A stretch of DNA of 64,000 nt from assembly GCF_011759365.1 (NCBI RefSeq), contig NZ_JAARLZ010000001.1, positions 496,001 through 560,000 on the forward strand, written 5' to 3'. How positions within the stretch are numbered: position 1 is the first letter of the stretch; each line of letters opens with the position of its first letter. The position numbers were made by a program, and so were the translations under genes. Below are positions 59,971 through 64,000 of the stretch, piece after piece. The notes beneath the pieces are model-generated. The model was not told where the DNA came from, made no database searches, and saw only the letters and a program-made list of their open reading frames with translations. This stretch comes from Luteibacter anthropi. GTDB lineage: Bacteria > Pseudomonadota > Gammaproteobacteria > Xanthomonadales > Rhodanobacteraceae.

Positions 59971-60176
59971 GCCGATGCGGCCAGTGGCTGTGACCTGACG
60001 CCGGCCTCCCTCAGTTCCCTCGCCACCAGTTCCTGGAAACTCAGCTCGGGATGCAGCTCGCAAAGCATGCCGATGCGAATCCAGAAATTGGCCTGGGCGT
60101 TGATCGAACGGCTGGTGACCGTACATGCGCGGCGCAGCTGGTCGTGCAGTTCGTCGTCGATGTTCACGATGCCCAT
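59967..60176 (-). CDS. ParD-like ribbon-helix-helix antitoxin-type protein
   Basis: A 69-residue protein, starting MGIVNIDDELHDQLRRACTV, where the first strand (GIVNIDDEL) would form the DNA-binding ribbon and the rest (SRSINAQANFWIRIGMLCEL) the helices. I recognise the ParD_like/DUF3423 family, small proteins often encoded just before a methionine aminopeptidase. It overlaps map by four bases. The upstream region carries tandem operator-like repeats, so autoregulation is likely. Whether the pair acts as a toxin-antitoxin system is unproven. Confidence 0.75.
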   Translation of the reverse strand: MGIVNIDDELHDQLRRACTVTSRSINAQANFWIRIGMLCELHPELSFQELVARELREAGVRSQPLAASA

Positions 60177-60195
60177 GGGTGTTCCTGCCTGAAGA

Positions 60196-60235
60196 ATATG
60201 CGAAACATATATGAATCGTATATCCCATTCAAGGC
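60196..60235 (-). promoter_or_regulatory. Tandem operators and promoter of the ParD-like/map operon
   Basis: Two inverted repeats, ATATG-CGAAA-CATAT (60196-60210) and ATATG-AATCG-TATAT (60209-60223), repeat with a 13-bp period and overlap. On the minus strand TTGAAT (60232-60227) and TATGTT, 17 bp apart, form a plausible promoter with the operators covering its spacer and -10. CAGGAA precedes the ATG. This is the usual geometry for ribbon-helix-helix autorepression; the binding itself is inferred. Confidence 0.6.
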
Positions 60236-60512
60236 CAACAGCCGGTGGAAGAACCCGTCTTCACATACCGGAGAGTGATCCCCGTCACGGCCCGGCTACC
60301 CCCTGTCCGGGGTAAACAAAGCGCGCGATTTTTTGCCATGCACGGGAGTGCGCCAGGGGCTAGCGTGTCAAAGGGCCATGTTTGCGCGGCACGTCATGCC
60401 ATGACGTATGCCGAGGCAAGGGATAGTTCATGACCGTCCGGTTCGCCATGGATCCGCGAGCGACTCCATGCCGTGCCCATGCGCCCGATCCCTTCCTTAC
60501 GAGACGAGCGTG
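60236..60512. other. Intergenic stretch upstream of the GH87-like gene
   Basis: The frame of the following gene stays open through part of this region but without family similarity. I see no RNA or repeat. It probably holds the promoter of the GH87-like gene; the AT-poor content gives no clear -10. Confidence 0.35.
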
Positions 60513-62816
60513 ATGATCGATCGCATCCCTTCCGCCCCGCGTATCCTGAGCATGCTGATTCCGGCCCTTCTGGCCGTTTCCGCCGGTGCCCAGGCCAATG
60601 GCGCACATACGCCGTTCACCAGTTACGAGGCCGAAGCCGGACACCTCAACGGCGCGCACCTCGTTGCCCTCACGGCACCTCCGGCCGACCGTTTCGCGAC
60701 GCCCGCGTTGGAAGCTTCCGGCCATTCCTATGTGGAACTGCGCAACACCGGCGAAGAAGTCTGGTGGAGCAACGACACCGGTCAGCCGATCAGCTACATC
60801 GACGTTCGCGCCAGTGTGCCCGATGCCCCGCAGGGCGGAGGCATCGAAACGACGCTCAACCTCTACGTCAACGGCGTTTTCCGCCAGCACGTCAATCTCA
60901 ATTCCCACCAGTCGTGGATCTACGAGGGCCAGCAGTACCAGGCGAGCGACCAGAATCCCGCCAGCGGTCGTCCGCGCGCCTTCTTCGACGACAGTCACTT
61001 CTTCGTGCAGGGCGATCCGATCGCACCGGGCAGCACGTTTTCGTTCCGCAAGGACGGTGACAACTCCGCGAGCTTCTATGACCTCGACGTGATCGACGTC
61101 GAGAACCCGCCCGCACCGCTCGCGCAGCCGGCCGGCTCGCTGTCGATCACCGATTGCGGCGCCGTAGCCGACAACGCGCCGACGCTGGGCCGTGGCGATA
61201 CAAATGCGCCCGACAGCTCGGTCGCCATCCAGAACTGCATCAACCAGGCGCAGGCGCAGAACCGCGTGCTGTGGGTGCCGGCCGGTACGTTCTACCTGAA
61301 GGGTACGCAAGGCCTCATCGTCAACGGCCTGACCATCCAGGGCGCAGGCATGTGGTACAGCACCATCTATCGCCAGGTGAGCCTGCCCAACAACGCCGGT
61401 GGCCTCGGTGCGCTGTTCCAGGTGCACTCGTCCACGATTCGCGGGCTGCACCTGGATTCCAACGCGACCAGCCGTGAAAGCATCGACGGTGCAGGCGGCG
61501 CGATGGATATCGCGGGCACCAACTGGCTACTGGAAAACCTGTGGACCGAGCATGTGCTGTCCGGCTACTGGGCCGCAGGCAACGGCGGCACCATTCGCAA
61601 CAACCGCGTGACCTCGGTATGGGCGGATGGCTGCAACCTCAACAATGTGTCGCTGGATGCCACGCAAGGCAACAACCTCACCGCCACCAACAATTTCATC
61701 CGTGGTACGGGTGACGATGCGATGGCGATTAACTCGGTGCATTACAACGGATCGGGTGCAGGGCAGGTTTTCTACAGCCCGATGACCAACATCCACGAAA
61801 CGGACAATACGCTCATCGCCGCATGGAATGGCAAGGGCATCGGTGTGTATGGCGGTACCGGCCATGACGTGGAAGACAACCTGATTGCTGACACCGCGCG
61901 TTATACCGGCCTTGGCGTAGGGCGTTTCGGCGTCAATGGCGACGACCTGCACAATTCGCGTATCGCGGGCAATCGCATCGAGCGTGCAGGCGGCAACGGT
62001 TTCGATCAAGGGCAGCCAGCCATTCACATCGGCAACGGCAGCGATGGTCAGAACACCGGCATCGTGGACGGCAACGTCGTGACGGGCAACGTCGTCGTGC
62101 AGCCGATGTTCGACGGCATCGGTTTCTCGACGTCGACCAACACGACGCTGTCGAACAATACCGTGGTGTCACCATGGCGCAACGGCATCGTCATCGGAGC
62201 GCCGTTCTATCCGGCGAAGAACGGCAATGCCACGCTGACGGCAAATACGGTGAACGGCGTTGCCGCCGGTCAGTTGCCCTACCAGAACAGCGAGCCGACT
62301 TTCAGCGCTACGCTCAATGGCAATAGCTGGCAGTCGACCGTGGTCGATACGGCGTTCTCCCATGCGCTGGCGTTCCCCGGCACGCTGGCCTTCGCGAGTT
62401 ACGACCTGGGCGGCCAGGCCATTGCCTATAACGTGCTGTCGGCCAACGGCGGTGCGAATGTCTCCCGCGCCGACAGCGTGGACCTGGAAACGAGCGCGGA
62501 CACAGGTGGTGGCTATGACCTCGGCTGGACGGCCAGCGGCCAATGGTTCCACTACACCGTGAACGTGGCGCGCCCGGGCACCTACCAGCTTGCCTTCCGC
62601 GTGGCATCGCCGGGTGGCGTGCCCCGTGCCTTCCATCTGGCCGATGCCCAGGGGCACAACCTCAGCGGCAGCATTGATGTCCCGTCCACCGGTAACTGGC
62701 AGGCATGGACCACGGTCACCGCCTCGGTACAACTCCCTGCCGGGACCCAGGTCCTCACGCTCAATGAGGATGCCTCCGGCTGGAACGTACATCAGGTGAC
62801 GGCGTCACCGCAGTAA
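60513..62816 (+). CDS. Secreted GH87-like beta-helix glucanase with C-terminal CBM6-like module
   Basis: A 767-residue exported protein. Signal peptide in residues 1-31 (ILSMLIPALLAVSAGAQA). Residues about 35-190 form a CBM6/35-like beta-sandwich (YEAEAGHLNGA, VELRNTGEEVWWS). About 200-600 is a right-handed beta-helix with ITDCGAVADNAPTLG, ADGCNLNNVSLD and RGTGDDAMAINS; the Asp residues in the last two motifs match the catalytic D/DD of GH87 alpha-1,3-glucanases (mycodextranase). A second CBM6-like module ends the protein (about 640-767). It probably degrades alpha-glucan or fungal wall polymers outside the cell. The substrate is inferred. Confidence 0.72.
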   Translation: MIDRIPSAPRILSMLIPALLAVSAGAQANGAHTPFTSYEAEAGHLNGAHLVALTAPPADRFATPALEASGHSYVELRNTGEEVWWSNDTGQPISYIDVRASVPDAPQGGGIETTLNLYVNGVFRQHVNLNSHQSWIYEGQQYQASDQNPASGRPRAFFDDSHFFVQGDPIAPGSTFSFRKDGDNSASFYDLDVIDVENPPAPLAQPAGSLSITDCGAVADNAPTLGRGDTNAPDSSVAIQNCINQAQAQNRVLWVPAGTFYLKGTQGLIVNGLTIQGAGMWYSTIYRQVSLPNNAGGLGALFQVHSSTIRGLHLDSNATSRESIDGAGGAMDIAGTNWLLENLWTEHVLSGYWAAGNGGTIRNNRVTSVWADGCNLNNVSLDATQGNNLTATNNFIRGTGDDAMAINSVHYNGSGAGQVFYSPMTNIHETDNTLIAAWNGKGIGVYGGTGHDVEDNLIADTARYTGLGVGRFGVNGDDLHNSRIAGNRIERAGGNGFDQGQPAIHIGNGSDGQNTGIVDGNVVTGNVVVQPMFDGIGFSTSTNTTLSNNTVVSPWRNGIVIGAPFYPAKNGNATLTANTVNGVAAGQLPYQNSEPTFSATLNGNSWQSTVVDTAFSHALAFPGTLAFASYDLGGQAIAYNVLSANGGANVSRADSVDLETSADTGGGYDLGWTASGQWFHYTVNVARPGTYQLAFRVASPGGVPRAFHLADAQGHNLSGSIDVPSTGNWQAWTTVTASVQLPAGTQVLTLNEDASGWNVHQVTASPQ

Positions 62817-63219
62817 CACTCCGCTCCTGCGCCTGCGGATTTTCCGGGGCGCAGGACTCCATCGGCGTTGCCAGGGCATAAGGCGGAAGGCACGTCCTGA
62901 CGAGTAGCCAGCGAATAGTCGGGGCATCAGTATTTGCCGGGGCAGCGATTTTCTGGCGATTTCGCGAAGAAATATTGTTATTCCTCCGCCAGGAACGATA
63001 GTTTTCGCGCCTCGCAGCCCAAACGGCCAAGTCACGGCGCGCAAGGCGCCATACCCTAGGCCTGCAATCTCGCCAGGATCGCAATCACGGCCAAGATGCC
63101 GGGAGCGAATCGGCCGGCGTCAGGAAGACTTACAGACCGCGCAGTCCTTGAGGGGGGATTGAGTCGATCGACAGGCGCCATGTGTCGATCCTCCATGCCG
63201 TCGTTTGAGTGAACCATCC
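62817..63219. other. 403-bp intergenic region with hairpin
   Basis: An 8-bp GC stem (CCTGCGCC 62826-62833, GGCGCAGG 62848-62855, 14-base loop) lies just after the GH87-like stop and may end its transcript, though without a T run. An AT-richer patch at 62943-63006 (ATTTTCTGG...AATATTGTTATT) may hold the promoter of the DUF418 gene. No ORF with family similarity is seen. Confidence 0.45.
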
Positions 63220-64000
63220 ATGTCCGATATCAGCATCGACTCCGCCGCTGGCGGCGTCGGCCCCATCCCGCGCACGCGTCCGTCGGCGACTGCCCAGCCG
63301 GTGACGTTGTCCGATCGCATCGTCACGATCGATGCCCTTCGCGGGTTTGCCTTGCTGGGCATTCTCGTCATGAACATCGATGATTTTGCGATCCCCGGTG
63401 CATTCGGCGGTATTCCGCTGAATGCATTCACGGGCGACCACGCCACGCTCAACATGATCATCTGGGCGATCAAGTGGATCTTCTTCGAAGGTCGTATGCG
63501 CGGCATGTTCGCCATGCTGTTCGGTGCAGGTGTGGTTCTTCTCACCGAGCGCATCTCGAGGCGGGATGGCGTCACATCCGCGTCGGACATTTATATGCGA
63601 CGCAACATGTGGCTTCTCGTCATGGGATTCCTGCATGGCGTATTCATCTGGACGGGCGACATCCTGTTCCATTACGGCCTGTGCGCGCTTATCTTTCTTT
63701 ATCCGTTTCGTCTGCTCAAGTCGCGCACACTGATCATCACCGGCACACTTGTTTCCCTGTTCATCGCAACAACCAGCATGTCGCTTTTCTACCTCAAGCT
63801 TCCGCAGCGTCTTGCACTCCAGCAGCAGGTAACGGCCGAGGTAAGCCACACGTCGGGCGCCCACCCGGATGCAGAAGCGGTCAAGCGCGCGAAAGAATGG
63901 AAAGAACTCAATACATCGCAGGTGACCGACAAGGAAGGCTATGCCGAGCAGGTCGCCGAGGTTCGCGAGCAGAGCTATGTGGAAGGCGTGGAGGCGCGTT
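63220..64000 (+). CDS. DUF418 family membrane protein, 5' part
   Basis: The first 260 codons run off the window end. The start MSDISIDSAAGG is followed by TIDALRGFALLGILVMNIDD, the hallmark opening of DUF418/YeiB-type proteins, then membrane spans (about 37-57, 105-121, 130-151, 163-180, 185-202) and FFEGRMRGMFAMLFGAGVVL. DUF418 proteins carry about eight or more spans and a C-terminal domain that lies outside; their function is poorly defined (possible acyl- or small-molecule transfer). Residues about 215-260 form a charged periplasmic loop. Confidence 0.8.
   Translation, partial: MSDISIDSAAGGVGPIPRTRPSATAQPVTLSDRIVTIDALRGFALLGILVMNIDDFAIPGAFGGIPLNAFTGDHATLNMIIWAIKWIFFEGRMRGMFAMLFGAGVVLLTERISRRDGVTSASDIYMRRNMWLLVMGFLHGVFIWTGDILFHYGLCALIFLYPFRLLKSRTLIITGTLVSLFIATTSMSLFYLKLPQRLALQQQVTAEVSHTSGAHPDAEAVKRAKEWKELNTSQVTDKEGYAEQVAEVREQSYVEGVEAR

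Overview
The window comes from a GC-rich gammaproteobacterial chromosome, most likely a Rhodanobacteraceae/Xanthomonadales member (Luteibacter/Dyella-like). This rests on a XanB2-type chorismatase beside an aryl-polyene (xanthomonadin-type) pigment cluster, on the fmt-def-LysM-dprA-topA-tsaC neighbourhood, and on dense bidirectional gene packing. The taxonomic call is inference; no rRNA is present. One elongator tRNA-Met is the only RNA gene recognised. No integrase, transposase, prophage or CRISPR array was seen.

Layout. 1-2.1 kb: 5' end of rpoD, dtd, an LpxL-type acyltransferase and a TPR protein. 2.1-9.2 kb: an envelope glycan block (GT39 transferase, CDP-glycerol-phosphotransferase-like protein, two GT2, one GT4, O-antigen ligase). 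9.3-12.1 kb: rsmB-fmt-def, translation initiation and rRNA modification. 12.3-19.3 kb: LysM protein, dprA, topA, tsaC and an AMP-dependent acyl/aryl synthetase that probably serves the distant pigment cluster. 19.4-24.3 kb: purD, then two tandem secreted pore-forming cytolysin paralogues of the Vibrio cholerae cytolysin/V. vulnificus haemolysin type, each with a ricin-like lectin domain. 24.5-31.4 kb: LplT-PlsC fusion, ampE, nudC, erpA, bactofilin plus a DUF6776-like partner, bfr, bfd, rppH. 31.5-33.3 kb: tRNA-Met, LuxR-type regulator, queD, phasin-like protein. 33.4-40.7 kb: complete F1Fo ATP synthase operon atpIBEFHAGDC with a strong terminator. 40.8-43.3 kb: DUF748 protein and glmU. 43.4-52.5 kb: aryl-polyene pigment cluster (xanB2; ACP, dehydratase, acyltransferase, LolA-like, MMPL exporter, second dehydratase; oppositely GT2, chain-length factor, ketosynthase). 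52.6-60.2 kb: DUF218 protein, hemF, a VNG-repeat beta-solenoid protein, gpmA, CcdC-like membrane protein, P-II protein, ubiK, comM, and a ParD-like/methionine aminopeptidase operon with tandem operators. 60.5-64 kb: a large secreted GH87-like beta-helix hydrolase and a DUF418 membrane protein cut by the window end.

How the parts fit. XanB2 should supply hydroxybenzoate from chorismate; the synthetase at 17.9 kb could activate it; ACP, ketosynthase/chain-length factor and dehydratases would build the polyene; the acyltransferase, LolA-like protein and MMPL transporter would attach and export it to the outer membrane. An abundant ~28-bp-arm inverted repeat (REP/BIME type) separates transcription units and supplies the stop codon of at least two genes. 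The most unusual accessory content is the tandem cytolysin pair (only one copy has a VCC-like pro-region), the ParD-like/MetAP operon with tandem ATATG-N5-YATAT operators, the VNG-repeat protein, and an 18-bp tandem array at the 3' end of xanB2.
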